Shown here: in pieces, positions 8,220 through 16,329 of the stretch
Position numbering within the stretch: the first letter of the stretch is position 1
Layout: the number at the start of each line of letters is the position of its first letter
DNA from: JBBPZA01 sp963797015
Lineage (GTDB): Bacteria; Actinomycetota; Thermoleophilia; Solirubrobacterales; Solirubrobacteraceae
Length of the DNA stretch: 64,000 nucleotides
Assembly: GCA_963797015.1 (NCBI GenBank)
Contig: CAWCNV010000003.1
Coordinates: forward strand, 248,001 to 312,000
Direction: 5' to 3'
The notes under the pieces: generated by a model
Database searches by the model: none
What the model was told of the DNA's origin: nothing
The model's input: the letters and a program-made list of their open reading frames with translations, nothing else
Program-made: the position numbers and the translations under genes

Positions 8220-9668
8220 ATGGCGGGCACCCGTGCGAGCATGAAGCGCAGTGCCGCGCCCCCGCCGGTGCCCCTCGCCGGCTACGACCCCGCGCCGTTC
8301 TGGGACGAGGCGGTGACCGCCCAGGGCCTGCCGCGGCCCCACTACCGGGACGTGCTCGAGGCGCTCGCGCGCCAGGACCTCGAGGCGCGCCGTGCCGAGG
8401 TCGCCGAGGCGATGCGCGAGCGAGGGGTGGTCTTCGGCGGGACGGCCGGCACCCGGCCGTTCGTGGTCGACCCGGTCCCGCGCGTGCTCGGAGCCGACGA
8501 GTGGAGCACCCTCGAACGCGGGCTGGCCCAGCGGGTACGAGCGCTCAACCACTTCCTGGCCGACGTGTACGGCGAGCAGGCGATCGTGCGCGAGGGCGTC
8601 GTGCCGGCGCGCGTGATCGAGCGTGCCGACCACTTCGAGCCCCGGCTCCGCGGTCGTGTGGCGCCCGCCAACCGCGCCTGGGCCAACGTCGCCGGGCTCG
8701 ACCTCGTGCGCGGCGCGGCCGGGGAGTGGGCGGTGCTCGAGGACAACCTGCGCACTCCGTCGGGCGCGGCGTACGTGCTTGCCGCTCGCGAGGGGGTGGC
8801 GGCCGGGCTGCCCGGCGAGCCGCGCCCGATCCGCGCCGAGCTGGCCGCGCTGCTCGGTGGCGCGTTGCGCGACGCGGCCGCGGCCGGGCGCGACGACCCG
8901 TTCGTCGTGCTGTTGAGCGACGGCCCCTCCAACTCGGCCTACTGGGAGCACAGCTCGCTCGCGGAGCTGCTGGAGATCCCGGTCGCGACGCTCTCAGAGC
9001 TCGAGCACGGCGGCGGCGAGCTGCTGCTCCGGCCCGGTGGGGGAGGCGCGCCGCGGCGCGTCGACGTCGTGTACCGCCGAACCGACGAGGATCGCCTCAC
9101 AGACGGGCGCGGCGCGCTCACCGCCGTCGGCGAGGCCCTGCTGGAGCCGTGGGCGGCCGGACGCATCGGTCTGGTCAACGCCTTCGGCACCGGGGTCGCG
9201 GACGACAAGCTCGCCCACGCCCACGTCGAGTCGATGGTCCGCTTCTACCTCGGCGAGGAGCCGCTGCTGCCCTCGGTGCAGACCTACGACCTCGGCGACC
9301 CGCGCACGCGCGCGACCGTGCTCGACCGCCTCGACGAGCTGGTGGTCAAGCCGCGCTCGGGCTACGGTGGCCAGGGCGTGGTCCTGTGCCCGTTCGTCTC
9401 GGAGCGGCAGCGGCGCGAGACGCGCGAGGCCGTCATCGCCGCTCCCGAGGACTTCGTCGTCCAGGAGCTCGTCGCGCTCTCGCGCCACCCGACCGTAATC
9501 GACGGGACTCTGCAGCCGCGTCACGTCGACCTGCGACCCTTCGTTTATTGCGGTGAGAGCGTGCGCGTGCTGCCCGGAGGGCTCACCCGGGTGGCGCTGG
9601 ACGCGGGCACGATGGTGGTGAACTCCTCGCAGAACGGAGGCGGCAAGGACACATGGGTGATGAGCTGA
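8220..9668 (+). CDS. Circularly permuted ATP-grasp (type 2) protein
   Basis: The 482-residue protein belongs to the circularly permuted ATP-grasp family (COG2308, DUF404/DUF407). Features are the N-terminal GYDPAPFWDEA, the RVRALNHFLADVYG segment, VLEDNLRTPSGAAYVL, VNAFGTGVADDK, VVKPRSGYGGQGVV (the ATP-binding lysine and glycine loop), and the terminal SSQNGGGKDTWV signature. ATP-grasp enzymes join a carboxylate to an amine through an acyl phosphate, so this is probably a peptide or amide ligase. The usual partners, alpha-E protein and transglutaminase, are absent. Instead it overlaps a PuuD-like hydrolase by 16 bases, and a YbdK-like ligase follows. The ATG at 8220 has a -10-like TAGCAT six bases upstream. 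Product unknown. Confidence 0.88.
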   Translation: MAGTRASMKRSAAPPPVPLAGYDPAPFWDEAVTAQGLPRPHYRDVLEALARQDLEARRAEVAEAMRERGVVFGGTAGTRPFVVDPVPRVLGADEWSTLERGLAQRVRALNHFLADVYGEQAIVREGVVPARVIERADHFEPRLRGRVAPANRAWANVAGLDLVRGAAGEWAVLEDNLRTPSGAAYVLAAREGVAAGLPGEPRPIRAELAALLGGALRDAAAAGRDDPFVVLLSDGPSNSAYWEHSSLAELLEIPVATLSELEHGGGELLLRPGGGGAPRRVDVVYRRTDEDRLTDGRGALTAVGEALLEPWAAGRIGLVNAFGTGVADDKLAHAHVESMVRFYLGEEPLLPSVQTYDLGDPRTRATVLDRLDELVVKPRSGYGGQGVVLCPFVSERQRRETREAVIAAPEDFVVQELVALSRHPTVIDGTLQPRHVDLRPFVYCGESVRVLPGGLTRVALDAGTMVVNSSQNGGGKDTWVMS

Positions 9669-10447
9669 CGGAGAGACCCCTGATCGGCGTCTCGACCTCG
9701 GAGGTGCGGATCGCCGAGCGCGTGACGCAGACCCCCGAGGGCGAGCCGCCGGATCGCGAGATGGCGCTGGGGATGAAGTACCTGCGCGCGATCGAGGCCG
9801 CAGGCGGCGTGCCCGTGGTGATGCCGCCGCTGGAGCTCGAAGCGGTCGCCCCGCTGCTCGACAGGCTCGCCGGGGTCTGTCTCTCGGGCGGCCCCGACCT
9901 CGACCCCGCCGCCTACACCAGCCGGCGCCATCCGCGGCTCGGCCCGACCGAGCCCGATCTCGACCGCTTCGAGCTCGCGGTCGCCGCCGAGGCCGACCGG
10001 CGCGGGCTGCCGATCCTCGCCATCTGCCGGGGCATGCAGGCGATCAACGTCGCGCGTGGCGGCACCCTGCACCAGCACCTGCCCGATCGCACCAGCGAGG
10101 TCGCGATCGGTCACCGTCAGAGCGTGCCCGGCGAACGGACCACGCACGCGATCGACGTCGAAACCGGGTCCAAGCTGGCGCGCGTCCTCGGCCGCAAGCG
10201 GCTGCGCGTGAACTCGTTCCACCACCAGGCCGTGCGTCGCCTGGGTCGCGGGTTGCAGGCCGTGGCCTGGGCCCCGGACGGCGTGGTCGAGGGTTTCGAG
10301 GCGCGGTCGCGGCCGTTCCTGCTCGGCGTGCAGTGGCACGCCGAGTGCCTGGCCGCCGGGCGGTTGCCCGAGAAGGCCCTCTTCCGTGCCTTCGTCGACG
10401 CGGCGCGCGGCCGCCCCCGCGCGGTCAAGGAGACGCGAGCCGCGTGA
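9653..10447 (+). CDS. Gamma-glutamyl-gamma-aminobutyrate hydrolase-like (peptidase C26)
   Basis: This 264-residue class I glutamine-amidotransferase-like hydrolase resembles PuuD. The entry segment CLSGGPDLDPAAY is typical of PuuD-type proteins. The nucleophile is in LAICRGMQAINV (Cys of CRG), and the His-Glu pair is in GVQWHAEC. HQHLPDRT and NSFHHQAV match substrate-loop positions of the family. Such enzymes hydrolyse gamma-glutamyl amides. It begins 16 bases inside the ATP-grasp gene and ends in a GTGA overlap with the ligase gene, so all three should be made together. It may proofread or remove a gamma-glutamyl group in the product of the two ligases. That pathway role is inference. Confidence 0.88.
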   Translation: MGDELTERPLIGVSTSEVRIAERVTQTPEGEPPDREMALGMKYLRAIEAAGGVPVVMPPLELEAVAPLLDRLAGVCLSGGPDLDPAAYTSRRHPRLGPTEPDLDRFELAVAAEADRRGLPILAICRGMQAINVARGGTLHQHLPDRTSEVAIGHRQSVPGERTTHAIDVETGSKLARVLGRKRLRVNSFHHQAVRRLGRGLQAVAWAPDGVVEGFEARSRPFLLGVQWHAECLAAGRLPEKALFRAFVDAARGRPRAVKETRAA

Positions 10448-11616
10448 GGACCGCGGCGACCTCGTGGGCGGCGTGGAACGGCGGCGCTCCCGCGGCCGCC
10501 TACACGCTCGGGGTCGAGGAGGAGGTGATGCTGCTCGAGCCTCACGGATGGTCGCTCGCGCAGGCAGCCGACATGGTGCTGCCGTCGCTGACGCCGGAGC
10601 TCGCCGAGCGGGTGACACCCGAGACGCACCGGTCCGTGATCGAGCTGCGCACGCACGTCAACGGGACGGTGCCCGAGGCGATCGACGAGCTGCTCGGCTG
10701 GCGCCGGACCCTGCGCTCGGAGCTCGACCCGATGGGCCTGAGGGCGGCGAGCGCGGGCACGCATCCGTTCGCGGTATGGCACGACACCGTCGTCGGTGGC
10801 GGCGAGCGCCAGGAGATGGTGTACGGCTCGATGCGCGAGCTCGCGCGCAGGGAGCCCACCTGCGCGCTGCACGTGCACGTCGGCGTGAGCGAGCCCGAGG
10901 ACGCCATCCGGGTGGTCAACCGCCTTCGCGGCCACCTGCCGACGATGCTCGCGCTGTCGGCCAACTCGCCGTTCTGGCAGGGCCGCGACACCGGCCTGGC
11001 GTCGGCCCGCACGCCGCTGTTCCAGGCCTTCCCGCGCGTCGGCATCCCGCGCGCCTTCGAGGACTACGCCGACTACGTGACGACCGTCGACCTGCTCATC
11101 CGCTGCGAGGCGTTCCCCGAGCCGACCTTCCTGTGGTGGGACGTGCGCCCGCAGCCGAAGCTGGGCACGGTCGAGGTGCGGATCATGGACGCGCAGGCCA
11201 CGGTCGACGAGACAGCCGCGCTGGTGGCCTTCGTGCAGTCGCTCGTACGCCTGGAGCTCGAGGAGGGCTTCATCGCCCCCGAGCTGCTGCAGATCCCCGA
11301 GGTGCTCGAGGAGAACCGCTTCCTCGCGGCGCGCGACGGCATGGAAGCCGAGCTCATCGATCCGGTCGCCGAGCGGCGCGTGCCCGTGCGCACGCTGCTC
11401 GAACCGCTGCTCGAGGCCCTCGCGCCGCACGCCCACGCCCTGGGCTGCCACCGTGAGCTGCAGACCGTCCGGCTCCTATCGGAGACCCCTGCCTCGGCGG
11501 CGCAGCTCGCGGTCGCCCGGGGCCCCAAGCGCCTGCGCGGTCTGGTCGAGCGCCTGGCCGAGGTCTTCTGCGACTCGGGCCCCCGCGTAGCGCGGCTCGA
11601 GCCCGAGGGCGGCTAG
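10444..11616 (+). CDS. Glutamate-cysteine ligase family 2 (YbdK-like carboxylate-amine ligase)
   Basis: The 390-residue protein belongs to the GCS2/YbdK branch of glutamate-cysteine ligases. It opens with YTLGVEEEVMLLEP, the acidic metal-binding strand of the family. LHVHVGVSEPEDAIRVVN and LALSANSPFWQGRDTGLASAR are diagnostic blocks, and WWDVRPQPKLGTVEVRIMD is the C-terminal active-site strand. I chose GTG 10444 because it overlaps the preceding stop in GTGA and starts just before the conserved strand. An upstream in-frame start at 10333 would run deep into the hydrolase gene. The enzyme should form a gamma-glutamyl or related amide bond with ATP. Whether the substrates are glutamate and cysteine cannot be told. 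Confidence 0.88.
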   Translation: MRTAATSWAAWNGGAPAAAYTLGVEEEVMLLEPHGWSLAQAADMVLPSLTPELAERVTPETHRSVIELRTHVNGTVPEAIDELLGWRRTLRSELDPMGLRAASAGTHPFAVWHDTVVGGGERQEMVYGSMRELARREPTCALHVHVGVSEPEDAIRVVNRLRGHLPTMLALSANSPFWQGRDTGLASARTPLFQAFPRVGIPRAFEDYADYVTTVDLLIRCEAFPEPTFLWWDVRPQPKLGTVEVRIMDAQATVDETAALVAFVQSLVRLELEEGFIAPELLQIPEVLEENRFLAARDGMEAELIDPVAERRVPVRTLLEPLLEALAPHAHALGCHRELQTVRLLSETPASAAQLAVARGPKRLRGLVERLAEVFCDSGPRVARLEPEGG

Positions 11617-11902
11617 GGCGCCGCGCGCCAACCGAGACTGCATTTGAGCCCGTAATAGGGGCCCAACCGCAGGCTCGCGGCGACCGGAGGCCGCATCCGC
11701 CGCCCGCCGCGCGGGCCGCTCAGCCTCCTTCGTCGCCCGCCGTTCGTCCCCCCGTCGCGGCCCCTCAGCCGACTCTCAAAAAGCGGTTTGTTCGAAATTC
11801 GGCCAAAGTGACTCGAGCTGAACGCCAGAGTTTCGCCGGCGGCTTGACGAACGGGGGTGGCAAAAGGCACAATCGGCTCGTGGAGGAGGGAGGTTCCCCC
11901 GT
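11617..11902. promoter_or_regulatory. Promoter and leader of the ROK/sugar ABC locus
   Basis: No gene is seen in these 286 bases. A promoter-like pair is TTGACG (11844-11849) and CACAAT (11868-11873) with an 18-base spacer, the best sigma-70-type match I noticed in the window. A purine-rich ribosome site GGAGGAGGGAGG (11882-11893) precedes ATG 11903. The AT-richer stretch 11775-11815 could hold an operator, but no clear palindrome was found. Confidence 0.55.
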
Positions 11903-13090
11903 ATGCGGGGTTCGCTGCGTGATCTCAACCGCGCGCGCATAGTGCATACCTTGCGTGAGGCCGGCGTGACGAGTCGCGCCGAGCTCGCCCGCCGCACCGG
12001 TCTGTCGCGCTCGACCGTATCCTCGATCGTCGCCGAGCTCAGCGCGAACGGCGTGATCGTCGACAACACGGCCGGCGGGAACGCGCGGCCGCGTCAGGGC
12101 GGCCGCCCGCCCGCGCTGATCTCGCTCGGGAGGCCCGCGGGCGTCGCCGTGGGGATCGACTTCGGCAAGCGTCACCTGGGCGTCGCGCTGGCTGACGCTT
12201 CGCACCAGTTGCTCGCCGAGCGACGCGAGCCGATGGCCGAGGACTATCCGGCGACCGACGGCTTCGACGCGGCCGACGGGCTGGTCCGCGAGCTGCTCGA
12301 GGGCGAGGGCATCGACCTCGACGACGTGCTCGGCGTCGGCCTCGGCCTGCCCGGTCCGATCCACCGGCGCACCGGCAAGGTGGGCTCGACGACGATCCTC
12401 CCGGGCTGGGTCGGGGTCCACGTGGCGAGCGAGATGGAAGAGCGCCTCGGGATGCCGGTGCAGGTCGAGAACGACGCGAACCTGGGCGCACTGGCCGAGG
12501 TGACCTGGGGCGCCGGCGAGGGCTGCGACGACCTGACCTACCTCAAGCTGGCGACCGGGATCGGGGCCGGGATCATCGCCGGCGGCCGCCTGTACGACGG
12601 CAGGGGCGGGACCGCCGGCGAGATCGGTCATACGACCCTCGACGAGAACGGCGACATCTGCCGCTGCGGCAACCGCGGCTGCCTGGAGACGCTCGCCGGC
12701 GCGCCCGCGATCGTGGCGCTCGTGAGCCGTGCCTTCGGCGAGCAGCTCGACACCGATGACGTCCTCGCCCGCGCGCGCGCCGGCGATCCGGCCTGCCAGC
12801 GCGCGCTCGCCGACGCGGGGCGCCACGTCGGCGTCGCCGTCGCGAGCCTCGTCAACCTCGTCAACCCTGAGCGGATCGTCGTCGGCGGGAGCATCGGCTC
12901 CTCCGGCGAGGTGCTGCTCGAGCCCCTTCGCGACTCCTTCCGCCGCCGGGCGATCCCGTCCGCGGCCGGAGACGTGGAGATCGTCTCGGCGTCGCTGGGG
13001 GAGCGCGCCGAGCTCCTGGGCGCGATAGCGCTCGTGCTTCAGGGCGCCGGCAATGCCGTCGCCAGTTCCCGTCCCATACCAACCCCCTGA
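11903..13090 (+). CDS. ROK family transcriptional regulator
   Basis: The 395-residue protein is a NagC/XylR-type ROK repressor. An N-terminal winged helix (about residues 8-55, with SRAELARRTGLSRSTVSSIV) is followed by a sugar-kinase-like domain. That domain has the ATP/sugar motif GVGLGLPGPIH, the core ATGIGAGIIAGG, the ROK signature GGTAGEIGHT with catalytic-type histidine, and the zinc motif CRCGNRGC. It sits 13 bases before the lipoprotein gene of a sugar ABC importer, so it most likely controls that operon in response to the imported sugar. XylR-like control of xylose is plausible but unproven. Confidence 0.92.
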   Translation: MRGSLRDLNRARIVHTLREAGVTSRAELARRTGLSRSTVSSIVAELSANGVIVDNTAGGNARPRQGGRPPALISLGRPAGVAVGIDFGKRHLGVALADASHQLLAERREPMAEDYPATDGFDAADGLVRELLEGEGIDLDDVLGVGLGLPGPIHRRTGKVGSTTILPGWVGVHVASEMEERLGMPVQVENDANLGALAEVTWGAGEGCDDLTYLKLATGIGAGIIAGGRLYDGRGGTAGEIGHTTLDENGDICRCGNRGCLETLAGAPAIVALVSRAFGEQLDTDDVLARARAGDPACQRALADAGRHVGVAVASLVNLVNPERIVVGGSIGSSGEVLLEPLRDSFRRRAIPSAAGDVEIVSASLGERAELLGAIALVLQGAGNAVASSRPIPTP

Positions 13091-13103
13091 AGGAGGAGTC
13101 TCA

Positions 13104-14198
13104 ATGCTCACACGAACCCGTCGACGCGCAGCCACCGCGGTGGCTGCCGGAGGCGTGCTCGCGCTCGTGATCGCCGCGTGCGGCAGCAGTGGAGGAGGCG
13201 GCGGCAGCAAGCAGATCGCGCTGCTGCTGCCCGAGTCCAAGACCGCGCGCTACGAGTCGCAGGACCGCCCGAACTTCGAGAAGCAGGTCAAGGCGTCGTG
13301 CTCCGACTGCTCGATCATCTACTCGAACGCCGACCAGGACCCGGCCAAGCAGCAGCAGCAGGCCGAGGCCGCTCTGACGAAGGGCGCCGACGTGCTGGTC
13401 CTCGACCCGGTCGACGCCGCTTCGGCAGCGGCGATCGTCCAGCGGGCCAACCAGCAGAAGGTGCCGGTCGTCAGTTACGACCGCCTGATCACCAACGCGA
13501 AGATCGACTACTACATCTCGTTCGACAATGTGCGGGTGGGGCAACTGCAGGCGCAGAGCCTGTCGGCCAAGCTCAAGTCCGACGGCGCGGCCAAGGGCCC
13601 GATCGTGATGATCAACGGCGCGCCCACCGACAACAACGCCAAGCTGTTCAAGCAGGGTGCGACGTCCGGCTTCAAGACGGCGGGCGTCACCGTGGCCAAG
13701 TCCTACGACACCCCGGACTGGAGCCCCGACAAGGCCCAGACGGAGATGGAGCAGGCCATCACCGCGGTGGGCAAGACCGGGTTCAACGGCACCTACGCGG
13801 CCAATGACGGCACCGCCGGGGGCGCGATCGCGGCCATGCAGGGCAACGGGGTCAACCCCTCGACCAAGCCGACGACCGGCCAGGATGCCGAGCTGGCCGC
13901 GGTCCAGCGCATCCTCGCCGGAACGCAGTACATGACCGTCTACAAGGCGGTCAAGCCGGAGGCCCAGGATGCGGCGAAGATCGCGGTCGCGGCGGCGAAG
14001 GGCGAGAGCCCGCCGGCGGGCGTGGTCAACCAGAGCACCGACAACGGCACGGTCAAGGTCAAGTCGGTGATCCTGACGCCGGTCGCGGTGACCAAGGACA
14101 ACATCGACTCGACGATCGTCAAGGACGGCTTCTGGACGGCGTCGCAGATCTGCACCTCGGCGTTCCAGTCGGCGTGCAAGCAGGCGGGCATCACCTGA
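13104..14198 (+). CDS. Sugar ABC transporter substrate-binding lipoprotein
   Basis: The 364-residue protein has a twin-basic signal segment and a lipobox LVIAAC with the lipidated cysteine at residue 26, then a Gly/Ser linker. The mature part is a periplasmic-binding protein of the ribose/xylose type (PBP1, XylF-like). It includes LLLPESKTARYESQDRPNF, the hinge-region VLVLDPVDAASAAAIV, VPVVSYDRLI, and YAANDGTAGGAIAAMQGNG. ATG 13104 is chosen because AGGAGGAG lies seven bases upstream and the signal peptide begins there. It delivers a monosaccharide to the permease encoded downstream. The ligand is not determined. XylF is the nearest family by motif. Confidence 0.92.
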   Translation: MLTRTRRRAATAVAAGGVLALVIAACGSSGGGGGSKQIALLLPESKTARYESQDRPNFEKQVKASCSDCSIIYSNADQDPAKQQQQAEAALTKGADVLVLDPVDAASAAAIVQRANQQKVPVVSYDRLITNAKIDYYISFDNVRVGQLQAQSLSAKLKSDGAAKGPIVMINGAPTDNNAKLFKQGATSGFKTAGVTVAKSYDTPDWSPDKAQTEMEQAITAVGKTGFNGTYAANDGTAGGAIAAMQGNGVNPSTKPTTGQDAELAAVQRILAGTQYMTVYKAVKPEAQDAAKIAVAAAKGESPPAGVVNQSTDNGTVKVKSVILTPVAVTKDNIDSTIVKDGFWTASQICTSAFQSACKQAGIT

Positions 14199-14212
14199 TC
14201 CAGCGCGCACAT

Positions 14213-14238
14213 GGGGCGGCCGCCGTGGCGGCCGCCCC
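14213..14238 (+). terminator. Intra-operon GC hairpin after the binding-protein gene
   Basis: A perfect 12-base inverted repeat (14213-14224 and 14227-14238) with almost no loop lies 14 bases after the binding-protein stop and before the ATPase ribosome site. There is no T-run. Such hairpins commonly protect the upstream mRNA or partly terminate, so that the binding protein exceeds the ATPase and permease. That function is inferred from position. Confidence 0.6.
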
Positions 14239-14268
14239 GGGGTGCGCTCGACCGAAAGGAACGGCAAG

Positions 14269-15063
14269 ATGAGCACCAACGGGGCCCTCCTCACGTTGAA
14301 GGGGGTGAGCAAGAGGTTCGGACCGGTCGAAGCGCTCTCGGACGTCAACTTCGAGGTGCGCGCGGGCGAGGTGGTAGCGCTCGTCGGCGACAACGGCGCC
14401 GGCAAGTCCACGCTGGTGAAGGCGATCGCCGGGATCCACGAGGCCTCCTCCGGACAGGTCCTGTTCGAGGGCCAGCCGGTAAAGATCACCAACCCGACCG
14501 ACGCCACCAAGCTCGGGATCGCGACCGTCTACCAGGACCTCGCCCTGTGCGACAACCTGGACGTGGTCGAGAACCTGTTCCTCGGCAGCGAGGAGCTGTC
14601 GCACGGACCCGCAGGCGTGGTACGGCAGCTCGACGAGATCGAGATGGAGCAGAAGTCGCACGAGCTGCTCAACAACCTCGCGGTGACGATCACCAGCGTG
14701 CGGGCCGAGGTGGGCACCATGTCCGGCGGCCAGCGCCAGCAGGTGGCGATCGCCCGCTCGCTGCTCGGTGAGCCGAAGATGGTGATGCTCGACGAGCCCA
14801 CCGCCGCCCTGGGAGTGCGCCAGACGGCGATGGTCCTCGCCCTGATCAAGCGCCTGCGCGAGCGCGGGCTGGGCGTGGTGATGATCAGCCACAACCTCGC
14901 CAACGTGTTCGAGGTCGCCGACCGGATCTACGTGCTGCGCCTCGGGCGCGAGAGCGGCAACTTCGATATCCACGCGACCTCGCAGGAGCAGGTCGTCGGG
15001 GCGATCACCGGCGCGGAGTTCGGCCAGCTCGAACAGGCCGCCGAGTCAGGAGGTGCGAAGTGA
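14269..15063 (+). CDS. Sugar ABC transporter ATP-binding protein, single-domain
   Basis: This 264-residue ABC ATPase has Walker A GDNGAGKST, the Q-loop in TVYQDLALCDNL, signature MSGGQRQQVAIARSL, Walker B MVMLDEPTAALG, and switch histidine in MISHNLANV. It has one nucleotide domain, unlike the tandem-domain RbsA/XylG/MglA of about 500 residues, so it should act as a homodimer, as in the FrcA-type carbohydrate family. I start it at ATG 14269 after GAAAGGAAC. The GTG at 14242 lacks such a site. Its stop overlaps the permease start by 4 bases (GTGA). Confidence 0.92.
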   Translation: MSTNGALLTLKGVSKRFGPVEALSDVNFEVRAGEVVALVGDNGAGKSTLVKAIAGIHEASSGQVLFEGQPVKITNPTDATKLGIATVYQDLALCDNLDVVENLFLGSEELSHGPAGVVRQLDEIEMEQKSHELLNNLAVTITSVRAEVGTMSGGQRQQVAIARSLLGEPKMVMLDEPTAALGVRQTAMVLALIKRLRERGLGVVMISHNLANVFEVADRIYVLRLGRESGNFDIHATSQEQVVGAITGAEFGQLEQAAESGGAK

Positions 15064-16277
15064 GCGCGCAGGCAACCGCCCCGCCGGTGGTCCCCGACAC
15101 CGAGGATGCGAAGTCACGCACGGGGTTCTTCAAGCGGTTCGTCACCGGGGACCTCGCCGAGGCGCGGGTCATCCTGGCCCTGGCCCTGATCTGGCTCATC
15201 TTCCAGGTCCAGGAAGACCGCTTCCTCTCGGCCACCAACCTCACCAACCTCGCTCTCCAGATCACGGGCATCGGCCTGATCTCGGTGGGCATCGTGCTGG
15301 TCCTGCTGCTCGGCGAGATCGACCTCTCGGTCGGCGCGGTTAGCGGTCTCTGTGCCTCGATCATGGCCGTGCTCAACGTCCAGCACGGCTGGTCGCCCTA
15401 CACCGCGATCGCGGCAGCGATCGTCGCGGGGGTGGCGATCGGGTTGCTCCAGGGGTGGCTGTTCTCGTACTTCGGCATCCCGTCGTTCGTGGTGACGCTG
15501 GCGGGCCTTCTGGCCTGGCAGGGGTTCCAGCTCAAGGTCCTCGGTGAGACGGGGACGGTGAACATCACCAACTCCAAGATCATCGGCCTGACGAGCACCT
15601 TCTACAGCGATGCCGTCGGCTGGATCGTGGCGGCGATCGCCATCGGGGCGTACATACTGGTCAACCTGTCGAACGTCCGCCGGCGCCAGAAGGCGGGTCT
15701 GCCGGCGGCTCCGATGACGTCGGTGGTGACGCGCATCGTGGTGGTGGCCGCGGCCGTGATCGCGACGATCGCGGTCTTCAACGCGGACCGCGGGCTGCCG
15801 CTGGCCGTGCTGATCCTGCTCGCGTTCGTGATCGTGTTCCAGTACATCATCACGCGCACGCGCTTCGGCCGTCACATCTTCGCCGTCGGCGGCAACGAGG
15901 AGGCGGCGCGACGCGCGGGCATCTCGGTGAGCTGGATCCGCATCGTCGTGTTCGGGCTCTGCTCGGCGATGGCGGCGATCGGCGGCATCATGCTCGCCTC
16001 CCGGCTGCTGGCCGTGAACCAGACCTCGGGCGGCAGCGACCTGCTGCTGCTGGCCATCGCCGGCCCGGTGATCGCGGGCACGAGCCTCTTCGGTGGCCGC
16101 GGATCGGTGTGGAGCGCGCTGCTCGGCGCGCTGGTCATCGGCTCGATCTCGAACGGGATGGACCTGCTCGCGCTCGAGTCGTCGGTCAAGTTCATCGTCA
16201 CCGGCGGCGTGCTGCTCGCCGCGGTGATCGTCGACGCCCTGGCCCGCAAGCAGAGGATGGCCTCCGGGAGGGTGTAG
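15060..16277 (+). CDS. Sugar ABC transporter permease
   Basis: The 405-residue membrane protein is of the BPD_transp_2 (RbsC/XylH) family. It has about ten hydrophobic segments, with the family motifs GIVLVLLLGEIDLSVGAVSGL, FGIPSFVVTLAGLLAWQGF and the coupling segment FAVGGNEEAARRAGISV that meets the ATPase. A polar insertion around residues 195-225 (NVRRRQKAGLPAAP) is typical of XylH. The GTG start overlaps the ATPase stop, and AGGAGG lies ten bases upstream. It completes an importer with the lipoprotein and ATPase. Terminal genes for sugar catabolism are not next to it. Confidence 0.92.
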   Translation: MSAQATAPPVVPDTEDAKSRTGFFKRFVTGDLAEARVILALALIWLIFQVQEDRFLSATNLTNLALQITGIGLISVGIVLVLLLGEIDLSVGAVSGLCASIMAVLNVQHGWSPYTAIAAAIVAGVAIGLLQGWLFSYFGIPSFVVTLAGLLAWQGFQLKVLGETGTVNITNSKIIGLTSTFYSDAVGWIVAAIAIGAYILVNLSNVRRRQKAGLPAAPMTSVVTRIVVVAAAVIATIAVFNADRGLPLAVLILLAFVIVFQYIITRTRFGRHIFAVGGNEEAARRAGISVSWIRIVVFGLCSAMAAIGGIMLASRLLAVNQTSGGSDLLLLAIAGPVIAGTSLFGGRGSVWSALLGALVIGSISNGMDLLALESSVKFIVTGGVLLAAVIVDALARKQRMASGRV

Positions 16278-16287
16278 CCGGTCAGCC

Positions 16288-16319
16288 GGGCGCCCGCGGT
16301 CTGCGAGCCGTGGGCGCCC
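16288..16319. terminator. Bidirectional hairpin terminator
   Basis: Arms of 12 bases (16288-16299 and 16308-16319, one G-T type mismatch) flank an 8-base loop between the permease stop (16277) and the convergent stop at 16330. The position between convergent genes supports termination in both directions. There is no T-run, as is common in very GC-rich actinobacteria. Confidence 0.65.
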
Positions 16320-16329
16320 CGGCGACCGC

